A DNA stretch of 64,000 nt from Boletus sp. NGJ (taxonomy: Eukaryota > Basidiomycota > Agaricomycetes > Boletales > Boletaceae), in contig JAGTXK010000273.1 in assembly GCA_019096195.1 (NCBI GenBank), positions 124,001-188,000 of the forward strand, read 5' to 3'. This document shows positions 20,390 to 32,950 of the stretch, in pieces. Numbering within the stretch: the first letter of the stretch is position 1; every line of letters begins with the position of its first letter. A program made the translations under genes and the position numbers. Below the pieces are notes generated by a model that saw nothing but the letters and a program-made list of their open reading frames with translations, was not told the origin of the DNA and made no database searches.

Positions 20390-22959
20390 TAGTGACTTCC
20401 AAAATTGAGTCAATGTTTTGAGATTTTGGAGTATTAGCTATATAACTCAGGAACATGAACAAATAGAGCCAATATATAAGTGGGTGCCTAAATGTGTCTG
20501 CCCCTGGCTATCTATCAAAAAATTATTTATGTAAGTTGAGTATATATCCATGGAGATATTGTTAATTTAACTCAATATGTCATTGACTCAATTGTGCAAC
20601 TACCTATCAGATTTATGTATCAAAGGTGGACAGCTGTCATATGTAACCCTTGATGGAAGTATGATAGATGATTACCATAGTTACTATATCTTAGTAATCA
20701 CTTCAACTGACACTATTTAAAGGCTGGTTTAATCTCTTATGCCTTTCAAATTCACTATGCATTCTACTCCCTCTTCTCAAAAAGAAAACATCCTTTCTCT
20801 GGCCTCTAATGGTCATTCTACTTGTCATATTGCCTCCAAACTAGGTGCCAGCCAGTCTACTGTCTCCAGGATACTCAGGGATCTTCTTCCCAACAGATCT
20901 ATACCTCTTTCTGGCTGTTCCTTCAAGCTTTCAGCCACTTCTTAGCATGCTATCATCACTCAAGTCATCACAGGCAGAGCTGCCAATGCTGTCCAGGCTA
21001 CCCATCATATCAATTTCATCATTCCTAGTCCAGTCTCCTCACAAACAGTGAGAAGAGTCCTCAAAAACATTCATTCAAGGTTGTATCAAAGAAGAAAAAG
21101 CTACTTTTTGCTGCATTAAGTATCAGGAATGGACTATTGAAGACTGGAAGAGGGTTATTTGGTCAGATGAGACCAAAATAAACAGGATAGGGTCAGATAG
21201 AAAGGAATGGGTATGGAAACAGGTGAAAGGAACTTGTAATGGATGAAAGAAAGAACCTAAACCCAATATCTGAGGCATTGCTAACCAAAGCAATATGCGA
21301 CAGAGAGAAAGGCAATTTCAAGACTAAGCGAAACATGGTACTCTACCGGCTACTTATATACTACCGATAGTGGCGCACGGACCATGCTATGCTATGACAT
21401 CGTGGGTACTGGGATATGACATCACAGAAACGAGGGAATGTTAGTGTCCAATGGCGAAAGGGGGGGGCAATGGAATGAGATGCATGTGGTATGCGCATGT
21501 AAGTGAAATGTAGTCCAGAGTGCTCTAGACGCGGCTATGTTGTGATATATCAGAGGAGGCTAATAGATAGAAATGAAGATGGAAAATGAAAGAGGAAATG
21601 AAAGGGTGATGCGCGAGGCATCGCATAGGGTGATCGTTGGATCTGGTATCGAGACGAGATCATATTGAGTGATAGATCGGATCTTGTCTACGTCTAAGGG
21701 GTTAATCTAGCATGGGCTTGATTAGTATTTGGCGGTACGAGGGGTGATCTACGGTGTGAACCAGGGAATCGAGGGTTGAGCGGGGGGTTCAAGGATCTGG
21801 AGGCGGGCTCCTGATTAGTACTTGTATAGCGTACCGAGCACTGTGTCAGGTACGGTCTACAGGCCTTGTGTGGATACCAAGCGCTGCATCAGGTATGTCC
21901 ATGGGGTGTGGCAGTTTAGAGGCATGTGGGCCTGTGCTTGTGGCGATGAATGCCGGGGTTAGCCATGAGGCTACTTGGTGTCATGGTGTAATGGGTATGA
22001 CAAGGGTATGACTAGTGAAAGTGTACATAGGTGTGGTCGATGGTATGGTGTATCGTATGGGGGAGGATACAGTAAGTGACTACTCTAGGTGTACGCATGA
22101 TGGGGTAAGGATGGAGGTTGGTGAGTGTATTTGTCTATAGGTGGTGCAAAGGTGTAGGTGGGGTCGTTAATATATAGGTGGTACAAACAGTGATCGTTTC
22201 AACAGGCAGGTGAGGGCCTTATTAACAGAGAGGTTCAGAGAACAGTGAAGTTTGAAAGAGGAAATATCATGATATGAGGGTGTATGGGTTGGGAAGGTGT
22301 TGGGCACCTTGCAGAGGTTGAGGGGAGGATGGATGCCAATCAATGTGGACATTTTAAAGGACAACTTGCTTCCCAGCTTGGAGGAATCTGGAATTTCTCT
22401 AGAGCATGTGATTTTTCAACAGAACAATGACTCCAAACATATCTTCAAAACAGTCAAAATATAGAGGACAATGATATAAATCTCCTGAATTGGCCTCCAC
22501 AATCTCCAGGTCTTAATCCTATTGAACACCTTTGGTATTACATTAAAAAGGAGCTTGCCAAGTATTCAAGACATGCCAAAGGAGTATGGGAGACTTGGGA
22601 TAGAGTGGCAGAAGTATGGAACAACATAGATTCAGAGGTGTGTCAGAATTTGATTGAAAGCATGCCTAGAAGGATCCAAGCAGTGATCAAGGTCAAAGGA
22701 GGTCATACAAAGTACTACAATTGGCTGATTCTATAGATTTGATATATGGTTATAAAATTGAGTCAATAACTTGCCAATTTGAATTACCTATATCTCCATG
22801 GATACTTATTTAAATTGCATAAGTCTTTTTTTGACAGATAGCCAGGAGCAGGCACAGTTAGGCATCCACCTATACTTTGGCTCTATTTGTTTATGTTCTT
22901 GAGTTATATAGCTAATACTCCAAAATCTCAAAACATTGACTCAATTTTGGAAGTTACTA
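20390..22959. mobile_element. Tc1/mariner element 1, split by a solo LTR
   Basis: TA dinucleotides at 20388-20389 and 22960-22961 flank terminal inverted repeats of about 210 bp (TAGTGACTTCCAAAATTGAG and its mirror TAGTAACTTCC). Transposase pieces on the plus strand are an N-terminal helix-turn-helix region at 20740-20945 (NGHSTCHIASKLGASQSTVS), a middle part to about 21220 and a C-terminal part at 22230-22735 (WPPQSPGLNPIEHLWYYIKK, IESMPRRIQAVIKVKGGHTK). Stops and frameshifts occur in both halves, so it is dead. A solo LTR (21224-22201) sits inside the transposase. Confidence 0.85.
21224..22201. mobile_element. solo LTR A (LTR retrotransposon relic)
   Basis: It starts TGAAAGGAACTTG and ends GATCGTTTCA and is flanked on both sides by the 5-bp direct repeat ACAGG. 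It is the same family as solo LTR B and partial LTR C. No internal region remains. It is younger than the Tc1 element that it interrupts and keeps CpG sites, unlike its surroundings. Confidence 0.85.
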
Positions 22960-22984
22960 TAGTAGAATTGTAAATAATATGTAT

Positions 22985-23650
22985 ATAGCTAAGTGCCAGT
23001 GAGAGAACATGATCATGTGACCATAATCAGCATAGCCTTGTGTCACCTGACTGAACATTCCATGACCTTCCATGACATTCCATGGAGTTCTATGGCATTT
23101 TCTGAAGTTCTATGCTTCAGTCAGCAAAAGCCTGGCATTTGTAATAAACCTCTTGGCATTTATAAGCAGCCAAACCTTCTGATTGGCTAGCCAAGCCCAT
23201 GTATTTACAGTATCTATAAAAGAAGAGCCATTCAGGCTACAAAGAGAGCAGATTTTCCCTCAGTGGAATTATCTCAACCAGAGAAGTTCTCTCAAGGAGA
23301 ACAATTCTCACCCTTATGTACTTGGAGTACCACTCACAGACAACCCATAGAGAACCTTAAGGAGGACATTCTCTGTAGTATTGGGCTGCTAGTTATATTG
23401 TTAGGAGTAAAATCCTTGTAGCCAATAGTACAAGTAATATAGAACACCTTTTAGAAGAAAACCCTAAATAGAGCTTCAAAAGGGAATAGATCCCCAACAA
23501 TATAATACTACTAGAATCCAAACAAACTCTGCTACTCAGCTGACTGCCCACCTAAAGAGATAAGTGATAGTACAGCCAAACAAGCTTTGAATTGCACTCT
23601 CCTTAGCATCACAATAAAGCTTGAGTTATTATAATCTATCTGAGTGAACT
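22985..23650 (+). mobile_element. LTR-like relic, plus orientation
   Basis: The segment has an LTR layout: a TATAAAAGAAGAGCC promoter-like site at about 23216, an AATAAAGCTTGAGTTATT polyadenylation-like stretch near 23622, and no coding capacity. It is cut at its right end by Tc1 element 2. It is probably from a Ty3/gypsy element. Edges are approximate. Confidence 0.5.
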
Positions 23651-23651
23651 A

Positions 23652-25255
23652 CAGTGACCTCCAAAACTGTTGCAATGTCTAACCCTGATGTGGTGCGCGC
23701 AGTGCACCACAAACACCCGTGGGAACTTACACTTCACTTTGGTGGGAACAAACAACGTACACACTCGTGGCTACAGTCCGGCCTCTGGATCATGTGATTC
23801 GGATCAGAGGCTGTGGAGTTATGTCCATTTCAAAACAGCAATACCATTGCAACAGTTTTGCATCTCTTGGTATGAAGTGGGTATTAGTACTTGGTATAGC
23901 CTTCCTTTTGCCTTGAGCACTGCCTCAACCCTCCTAGGCATGCCTTCAATTAACTTCTGACACTCCTCAAGTGGTATCCCCTCCCATTCCACCTGAACTC
24001 TCTCCCATAACTCATGAATTCCACTAGGAGGTTGTTCTTGATCTGCTAGCCTTCTTTTGAGGTGACCCCAGAGGTGTTCAATGGGGTTGAGGTCAGGAGA
24101 CTGTGCTGGCCATATCATAGTCCCAAACTCCTGCTCTCCAAGCCACTCTTTCACCTTTTTGCAAGTATGCTTGGGGTCATTGTCTTGCTGAAAGATCATG
24201 TTAGGAGGATCTAGACCATAATACTGCAGAGTATTCAGCAGCTCATCCTTCAAAATCTGAAGGTAAAGGTCTCCATCCATCCTACCATCAATCTTGGTAG
24301 CATAGCCAACTCCCTGCCAAGTCATACACCCCCACATCATGAGAGAACCTCCTTCAAACTTCAAGGTCCCTTCAACCAATCTATCATTAAGCCCTTCACC
24401 TGCTTTTTTCCAGCCCCATTTTCACCCATCTGACCCTAGGCGATTGATTTTAGTCTCATCAGACCATACTACCTTCTTCCAGTCCTCTATAGTCCAATCC
24501 TTATGAGCATAGGCAAAGTCCAAGCGAAGCCTTGTGGTGCCTAGCTGATAGAAGGGGGCGTTTAGACTTTACCACAGCCTTCATACCAGTTTTTCTCAAG
24601 TGCCAGTGCATACTGTGGAGGTAGAGAGGGGTTGGTTGACCACATTGGTGAGAGCCTTGGTCACCTGGACAGCATTTTCTGCCTTTCCAGATGAAATAAG
24701 ACGGATGGCATGACGAAGATTGATAGGAGAAAGCTTGGATGGGCGACCTCCAGCAGACTTCTGAAGCTCAGAACGCTCTTTGGAGTGGAGCCTGGATATG
24801 GTAGAAGCATGGAGACCAGTGGTGGCAGCAATAGAATGAGCTGACTGGCCAGCATCAAGCATAGAGAGAATGGTGTTTTTCTGAGTAGAAGAGATGGATC
24901 TCATGATGATGTGGTTGGAAATAAAGAAGTGTGTGAACTATTTCAAACTCAGACATAATATTTGTATGTGTATCTTTGTTTGTATAACCAAACATTGCCA
25001 CTTATGATGATATTTCAACAAGATTGCACATTCTCTACTAAAAGGTGCAAAACTGTTGCAATGGTATTGCTGTTTTGAAATAGACATAACTCCACAGCCT
25101 CTGATCCAAATCACATAATCCAGAGGCCGGATTGTAGCCAAGAGTGTGTACTTTGTTTGTTCCCACCAAAGCGAAGTGTAATTCCCACGGGTGTTTGTGG
25201 TGCACTGCACGCACCACATCAGGGTTAGACATTGCAACAGTTTTGGAGGTCACTG
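23652..25255. mobile_element. Tc1/mariner element 2 with about 210-bp TIRs
   Basis: Flanking TA at 23650-23651 and 25256-25257; both ends start CAGTGACCTCCAAAACTG and match for about 210 bp. A minus-strand transposase occupies the inside. It is inserted at the end of an LTR-like relic. The TIRs keep CpGs, so the copy is probably younger than its surroundings. Confidence 0.9.
23819..24904 (-). pseudogene. Tc1-family transposase of element 2 (DD34E), broken once or twice
   Basis: The N-terminal part 24904-24596 has a helix-turn-helix (MRSISSTQKNTILSMLDAGQ, then STISRLHSKERS, GRPSKLS). The C-terminal part 24379-23819 carries FQQDNDPKHT and SPDLNPIEHLWGHLK, the second Asp and the Glu of the DD34E triad; WSDETKIN, with the first Asp, lies between them around 24440. 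The frame is lost between 24596 and about 24380, so a whole protein of about 345 residues cannot be read. This enzyme cuts and pastes the element at TA sites. Confidence 0.85.
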
Positions 25256-25559
25256 TAAGTGAAGTGTGAATCAATTGACTTATTTGACCTTCTAAAAAGT
25301 CTACTAACTAAGTCTAGTAACCCATTAGTGTTGCCTAGTATATCCTTAGATGTGTTCATAAGTTGTTTATCATTGTTTACACTACTAATCAAACTACAAC
25401 TGAATTTGTTTCAATTTCAATTTTTCAATGTTTGTTGAGAATTGATGAACAATCTGTGCACTTAGCTACACTAAGTATTCAACTGATTCAATCCTAGTGC
25501 ATCTAGATAGTGTTTCAGTATAAATTCCCCTAGCTAATAGTGTTCTAATCACAGGAGGC

Positions 25560-28500
25560 AAAGCAAATGTCTGGGGGAAACCTATTGTTATCAAGTTTCC
25601 ATTGCCTTTGCCTGCATAGAAGTCACTGTCAATTGTTAGCTCCCTGTAAACCTCATTTGGGTGTGTACCCTATCCACCTCCACCTATGGCTACAATGAAT
25701 CATAGAGTGTCTTGGGGGGAGTGTATCAAATCTTTCTTTTGCAAATACATCCTTGAATTCATGGATGTACTTGGGGGTGGCTTCCTCAAAGGATTTCTTT
25801 TCTTTTGGACATAGTCTTTAATCACTGCTTCCATTGGAATATTGCATATGTATTGGTCATTGTCCAATTGGAAGAGTTGGTTTCCTTGTGAGGAAGCAAA
25901 GTCTTCATCCATTTCGTCATCTTCCTCATCTACCAAGGTGGTTACAGTATGTGGTTGTTCCCACAGTGGAAGGAAATTTGTCCTGATCTCCAGTCAATAG
26001 CTGAGTGATGCATCTTTAGCCAGTCATGTCCAAGGAAAATCATATTTGACCTGAGATTTGTTACTACAAGGGCAATTTGTTTCTTATGGTCTTGAACCTA
26101 GTGTTTGACTATAACAAACTTCTCGAATTTGCCTCTGGTGTTGGCATTGTATATAGTTAGTGTACGTGGTAACAAACAGGTTTGTACTCTCTTTTTAGCT
26201 ATGAAGTCCTCATGAATGGAGGATCCTGTACAGCCTGAGTCAATTAGAGTCTTGACCTTGGCCTTGTTGCCATTTGACAGGCTTAGTTGCATAGGGAGTT
26301 TCTTTTTGGTAGATGGGGTGATGCCTTTCTGAATTTAGTGGTATGTTGTAGATTGCATAAAACCCAGTAGGTGTTATCAGATGACATTGTTTAGAGATCC
26401 TGAATGAGGTCCTGAGACACTTCAATCATTCTGGTGTTATGGATGAAAGACTTCAGATGTTTGATGCTGTGATCAACATCAGTGTTTTCCACCTGGGCTT
26501 TCATCCAACATATAGACCAGGGATCTAACATGTTCAACCAGGGACAAGAGGATGTCTCTTCCTTTCACTTGGGTTTCTTTGGATGTTTTCTGGTGATAGT
26601 TTGTGAGTTGATTGGTCCATTGTCCCTTTTTACTGACAGATTGAAGACGACTTTCTTTGATGATAAGGGGCACTTCATAATTGTAACTTTCACCTCTGGT
26701 GTTGGAAGGTTTACTCAGACTTCGTCTTGTTTAGCCTTATTATTGCACAATATAGCAAAACAATTCTTTTGCTATGACTTGGGAGTTAGTACAGAAGATC
26801 AGCTGATGTCTACTATATAAGGAGAAAAGATGAATCTGAGGCTACATTGAAAGTGTATTCTACTATGGGCTTTACCCGCTCAGTGTCTGTCATTATTGCA
26901 CATATATTGGCGAACATATCCAATGATACTTCCTGTTCATTAATTATGATGCCCCTTGCTTGATAAGGGCAAGGGTGCAGGGGGTGATCTGCACATAGCC
27001 AGGGTTTGGAGCACTTGTGGCATACTCCAGCTGTGCATGCCTTGTCAAGCTCCATAGGAGCATCTTGACCAGCAAATGTGCCAGTCACATTAGGGTGTGG
27101 TTTTGCTGTAGGAGCAGCTGCAGTGGTGGGAGGAGGACCTGTAGGGGCAGTATATTGAGGGTGTGGGATGAAGCAGGGGGCATATACAGGGCCCATTGCA
27201 TAGACCAACTGCTTCCTGTCAGCTACTTTGACCAGGGCTGTCTCCCAGTTGTGAATGTTGGTGGACTCAATCAATGCCAGTTGGTTTCTTTCCACAAACT
27301 CAACTATATCTAAGTGTACTGCCCACCTCACCAAATCTACCATTACTCATCCATTGTAACCAATGTTGAATTTGGCTTCTTTGGCATAGTGATAGAGTTT
27401 CATGAAGTAATCTTCTACTGTGTCCTTATCCTGCTTCAAATTCAGAATCTTCTGTTGAGCCACACATTTTAAGTTTGCCGATTGGAAGTTCTTCTTGAGC
27501 CTTTCTTCATAGCTCTTGAAGGTAAGGATGTGAATGGCTCTCTGCGCCATCATGAGGTCCCCAAATCTTCCTGCTGGGTTGCTACCATGGAGGTATAATA
27601 GCATGATGAAAATCTTCTGATAATCTTGGGGCGTGGTCTCAAAGCCCAATAGGTACAACTTCTTCATCCTCCACCAGGACACAAATTTCTCTTTGTTGCC
27701 ATCCTAATACTCTAACTTGACTGCTAGAGACTTTCCCAGCTTGGGTGACAGTCCAAGAAAACTGTGTGCTGCTGCATGGGGGTCTCCAATCAAGGAGGGA
27801 GGTGAAGGAGTTGATGGGAGAGGATGATGGGAGGATGGTGGTGGTGGTGGCAGTGTCACTGTGGTGAGGTTAGAAGGGGGTGGCAGTGGCAGTCCTGCTG
27901 CTGCTGCTGCTCTTTTGTAAATTCTCCATCATGTCTTGAAGGTGGTTAGCCACATGCCAGCAAGGTTCATGGGTGGTACAGGGCACTGGTGGTGAAGTAT
28001 CAGATTTATGGGTGTGGTAGAGATGAGGCCAGGGGGCATCTCTTGGCCTAAGAACCCAAATGGCAATGTTACCAGCAGATCTCTGAATGAGGGGGACTCT
28101 ATCAGTGATTGTTGTGTTGGGGTAGAGGTCACTGTGTTTATATCTTCAAGGGTGGCCATCATGGCTGTGAATGTGGTACCTTGGGAGGGGCCTGACATTG
28201 GTGCTGGTGAGTTGAAACTCATTGTTGGTGGAGGAAGCAGAGGAGTGTCATGAGTATCTCAATGAGTATGTCAGTTGGTTGGAGATGACAGGTAAGAAGG
28301 TGCCAAAGCACACGAGGTAGGCTATTAGATGGTGGACTGGACCAATGCAACATGGTGGATAAAGTCTGGTGGCAGAGGTACCAGAGGTGGCTGATAGTGA
28401 GTGGAAATGGGGGACAGAAGCAACTGAGTGGCACTTGGCTGCACACTCAGAATTATGCAGAATGATGGAGGAAGTGGTCCTGTAGGGAGATCTTTGATGA

Positions 28501-28640
28501 GAATGAGGATGGGCATGGAGAACCAGAGGACAACTTCCATACTACAGGAAGGTGTACATGGGGAGAAGGCAAGATAAACTCCCTTGTCATACTGGCATGA
28601 CGTTGCAGGTGATCACACAAATCTACCTCCTGCAGTGTCA
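25560..28640 (-). mobile_element. Ty3/gypsy-like retrotransposon fossil, gag and protease part only
   Basis: Read on the minus strand, the order is a Pro-rich start (28.6-27.9 kb), a gag capsid-like part (about 27.7-27.35 kb), a gag tail with a Cys-containing CHKCSKPWLC region (27.3-26.8 kb), a retroviral-type aspartic protease with LIDSGCTGSS (about 26.2 kb), and an acidic linker (25.9-25.7 kb). Reverse transcriptase, RNase H and integrase are absent. It is broken in many places, AT-rich and CpG-poor, so probably old. Confidence 0.75.
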
Positions 28641-28822
28641 AGGAGGGTATGGACTGCTAGGCACTTAGCAGACAATGGGGGCTAGTGCTCTATGCCCCAT
28701 AGCAACATTATTCATATTTAGTATACTGGATGAGCATATGTACAATGGCTTCGACAAGGGTCTACTTGGGCATGTCACATACACCAATGAATTTCTCTTA
28801 AGCCTGAGATCTGGCTGTAGGG

Positions 28823-29873
28823 TGAAACGATCACCGTTGATACCACCTAATTATTAACGATCCCACCTACACTTTCGTACCACCTATAGACGATACACTC
28901 GCCTACCCTCACCCAACCTCCATCCTAGCCTAACCCCACATACACCTAGAGTAGTCACTCACTGTATCCTCCCCCATACGATACACCACACAACCACATA
29001 CACCCCTGTACGCCTTCACTGGCCGTACCCTAGTCATACTCATTACACCTACAACACCAAATAGCCTCACAGCCAACCCCGGCGTTCATTGCCACAAGCA
29101 CAGGCCTGCATGCCTCTAAACTACGCCCCCCCAGTGGACCTACCTGATGCAGCGCTCGGTAGCCACATCATGTGACATAACGCTGTACAATGACAATAAC
29201 CCCTTTGTCACGTATGCGCTCATTACGCGCATGCCACCCATAGACTGTACCCGACCCAGTGCTCGGTATGCTACACAAGTACTAATCAGGAGCCCGCCTC
29301 CAGATCCCCAAATCTCCCGCTCAATCCCCGATCCCCGGCTCACGCCCGATGCCATCCCACAATGCCATCACCAAGTACTAATCAAGCCCACGCTAGATTA
29401 ACCCCTAGACAAGACCCGATCCATCACCCGATGTGATCTCGTCTCGATACCAGATCCAACGATCACCCCATGCGATGCCTTACACATCATCCCTTCATTT
29501 CCTTCCTCTACCTCTCATCTCCATTCCTATCTATTAGTTCCCCTTTAGATATATCACACGTAGCCACGCCTAGAGCGCTCCGGATTACATTTCACTTACA
29601 TGCGCATACTGTGCGCATCTCATTCCATCGTTTCTCCCTTTCACCATTGGACACTAACACTTCCTCGTTCCTGTGATGTCATACCCAGCACCCACGATGT
29701 CATAGCATAGCACGGTCTGTGCACCACTATCGGTAGTATATAAGTAGCTGGTAGAACACCATGTTTCACCTAGTCTTGAAATTGCCTTTCTCTCTGTTGC
29801 ATATTGCTTTAGTTAGCAACACTTCAGATATTGGGTTTAGGTTCTTTCTTTCGTCCATTGCAAGTTCCTTTCA
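28823..29873. mobile_element. solo LTR B (same family as LTR A, inverted)
   Basis: It starts TGAAACGATCACC, ends GGAACTT...CTTTCA on the complementary reading, and is flanked by the 5-bp direct repeat TAGGG on both sides. It is about 1,051 bp against 978 bp for LTR A. Like A, it retains CpG sites inside a CpG-poor area. Confidence 0.85.
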
Positions 29874-29878
29874 TAGGG

Positions 29879-31229
29879 TGTCTGTAATGAAGGGTTGCAA
29901 GGATGGATAGTGGAAAGGGCGAAATGGGTAGTAAAACAAAACAAAGAATCCTTGAATTCCTTATTTTCTCCTCTAGTTATAGCTTGTGCCTGATGCCAGC
30001 AACCATCTAAAAGGCTGGGTTTATACTTAACACTAATTGAGTTTTCTTGGATCCTCAACCCTCAGAGTCTACAACTGTTCTAGAGAATGGATGCAGAAAG
30101 AGACAAGGTAGAGAAAAGGAATAGGCATGTTGCTAAAGACGACAGTGAGGCTGCTAATGGAAGGAAGGGTGGTTGGGGGGCAAAGGGCCCAGCAACCAAG
30201 GGGTATTCTTGGAATTTGAAAAGATCAAGGTTAACAATGTCCAAGGGGTCACTCGAAAGTGATATCCAAGGAGTAGAATGACAATTCCAAGAATGGATAT
30301 CTACTAACAAGATATGCTACTATACAGTATATACTATGGAATATGTGCATGGACCAGCTTTAGGGCTAGTATGGAATGTACTAGAGTGATGAGGTATTGT
30401 TCTAGAATATTCTATGATGTAAGGTGATATCATAGGTCTAGACATGAGCTCGAGACTTGGGTTTTAGGTAATATATAAGCATTTGTGGGAATGTCTCTTA
30501 GCTAAGTAGTGTAAGTATCTATGAGAATGGAGAAAAACATTTCATGAGGGTTGGTAAATATATAGGGGTATCAAGGTTGTATTGTTTCAGCTGTGGTGTC
30601 AGCACTACAAGATTGCAAAACCTTTGCTAGGATGTCCCAACCTGTCTAATAGCATCAATGGTCACTCTCATTATAGGACTGGACAGGTCACAGAAAAATA
30701 TTTGATCACTAGCAATTTTAAGTTTTTCTGTGACCTGTCCAGCTCTGTGACATTAGGTCTATCATCCACAAACCACAACAATTATGTCTTCATCTATGGC
30801 TTCACTTCCCTTGCAGACAAAGATCCTAGTGCTTGGGAGTTGGTATCTGAATCTATGTCACATGCACTACTTCCCACTTGGGTTTGTCTCCTGACAGAGT
30901 GGATGACAAGTTGTCTGACTTGTCAGTATACACAGATGGGCTCTTGGATGCATCCTTGTACAAGGGATTTTCCTATCAAATGAATGCCTGTGTGTATGCT
31001 AGACATGGCCAATCAAAAACATTTCCAATAACCATGATTGGCACTGTATGGGCATGAAGGAGGCCCCAAGCAAAGTGACCATTTCAGTCTTGGGCAAAGC
31101 TCAGGACTTAGGGTCTACTATATTCAGTGGTTGTGACTTGTGAGAGCATCTAGTTCCCTAATGTAGCCACCATGCTGGATATGGACATTGAGCTTGAGGT
31201 TAAAGGTGCTGATGTTGGTTTTCTACTAG
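29879..31229. other. AT-rich DNA, no supported gene; hairpin inside
   Basis: A 133-codon frame at 30582-30983 shows no known motif, and it contains a perfect 20-bp hairpin (30680-30743), so coding is doubtful. The rest holds only short frames. Confidence 0.4.
30680..30743. repeat. perfect hairpin, 20-bp arms
   Basis: CTGGACAGGTCACAGAAAAA at 30680-30699 is exactly reverse-complemented at 30724-30743, with a 24-base loop. Confidence 0.8.
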
Positions 31230-31449
31230 TGAAAGGAACTTGAAATGAATGAAGACAAGAAATCTAGACTCAATATCTCAAGTGTTGCCAACCAAGACAA
31301 TGTGTGTGAGAGAGAAAAGCAATATCAAGACTAAGTAAAACATGGTGTACTATTGGCTACTTTATATACTACTAACAGTGGTGCATGGACCATGCTATGC
31401 TATGACATCATAGTATACTGGGTATGACATCACAGGAATGAAGTAAGTA
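31230..31449. mobile_element. LTR C, partial copy of the LTR A/B family
   Basis: It starts TGAAAGGAACTTGAAATG like LTR A and follows it for about 220 bp, then is cut by a Tc1 fragment. It has lost its CpGs, so it is older or more mutated than A and B. Confidence 0.75.
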
Positions 31450-31821
31450 CAGTGACCTTCAAAACTATTGCAATGCCTAATCCTAATGTGGTGCACTATG
31501 CACACCACTAACACCCATGTGAACTACAACCCATGTGAACTACACTTAGCTTTGGTGGGAACAAACCAAGTACACACTCTCAGCTACAATCTGAACTTTG
31601 GACCATGTGATTTGGGTCAGAGGCTGTGGAGTTATGTCCATTTCAAAATAGCAATACCTTTACAACAGTTTTGCATCTCTTTGTATGAAGTGGGTATTAG
31701 TACTTGGTATAGCCTCCTTTTGCCTTGAGCACTGCCTCAACCCTCCTAGGCATGCTTTTAATCAACTTCTGACACTCCTCAAGTGGTATCCCCTCCCATT
31801 CCATCTGAACTCTCTCTCATA
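31450..31821. mobile_element. truncated copy of Tc1 element 2
   Basis: CAGTGACCTTCAAAACTATTG and the next 370 bases match the left end of element 2 (23652 onward), including the start of the transposase 3' coding part, then stop. A TA lies on the left side only; the right side is lost. Confidence 0.85.
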
Positions 31822-32205
31822 ACTCTATTTTGACATCCTCTGTGGAAAGAATCCTTCCCATATGTTCATTAGAGATGCCATCAAAAAGAATATTATTGGG
31901 CTTGATACAGTAAGACATTGTAATAGTAATGGCATTGCTAACAATGTTTACCAAATGTGACATGCATATAGCAATTTCATGCAATGATGCAAGTTAATTA
32001 CTATACATTATCCTTTTATAATAACCAGGCAAATGCATTGGAAGGAAATATTTATATTTATATTTTGAAACCAAAACTAGATTTACAGCTATTTTCATAA
32101 GTATGTGGAAAATAGATTCTCAAAAGTCATGCCTTGGAGACAACTGAGCAAGGACCCTGGGTGCAGCTAAGTGAGCTGATGGCTGGCTAAAGTAAGTAGA
32201 GTTCA

Positions 32206-32950
32206 TTGCTACTGCATCATATACCTGTGCACCACCAAATCATGTTCAATAATGTCAAAGCCCAGATACTGCTCCTCCACAATGCAAACCACACCATCAA
32301 AGACATCTGTTGCATCCTAGGCATTGGAAAATCCCTTGTATACAAAATCCTCTTACTATACTCAAAATATGGCACTGTCACAAATTCTTGCAAATACTCT
32401 CATCTCACTGGGCACCCATGTATAGTATACTCAACTCTGCAGATGTTGAGTTCATATCCACCATCATTCAGCATTGCAATACCATCTATTTTGACAAGCT
32501 CCAACAGGAGCTTTTGATCAAGCACTACAAACATGTCACCATCCCTACCCTTCTTCAAACCCTCCAATGTCTTAGTATCATCTAAAAAATAGTATTGTCT
32601 GCTGCTGCAGAGTGGAATGAAGAAACACACACATTTCACCAGAGCAAGATCATTCATGTTCTCATTGAAGACATGCATTGTACGTCATAATTCTACACCT
32701 GTCCAATCTCAACTAACTACTTACTATAGTCTACAAGCTATTCTTTCTTCCTCCCTACTCCCCTGACTATAATTCCATTGAGCAAGCTTTCGCTGTGATC
32801 AAGGCATACTTATGCCGCCACACTAATGATATTTAAATGACCACAATAGCTCATGCATGCCAAACTATCACACCCAACAAAACAGAGGGCTTTTTTCGAG
32901 CCTTAGGTTATATCATGTAGCATACCATGTATCCTATGATCATTACTGTG
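32206..32950 (+). pseudogene. IS630/Tc1-like transposase remnant, internally deleted
   Basis: The helix-turn-helix part is readable (HTIKDICCILGIGKSLVYKI, about 32290-32350). After about 32600 the catalytic middle is missing, and the C-terminal motif SPDYNSIEQAFAVIKAYLCR follows at about 32755-32820. Stops and shifts are frequent. The gap removes the two catalytic Asp regions; only the region with the final Glu remains. Confidence 0.65.

Noticed and set aside
30582-30983. 133-codon frame as a gene
   Set aside because: It contains a perfect 20-bp hairpin, has no motif, and lies in transposon-rich, CpG-poor DNA.
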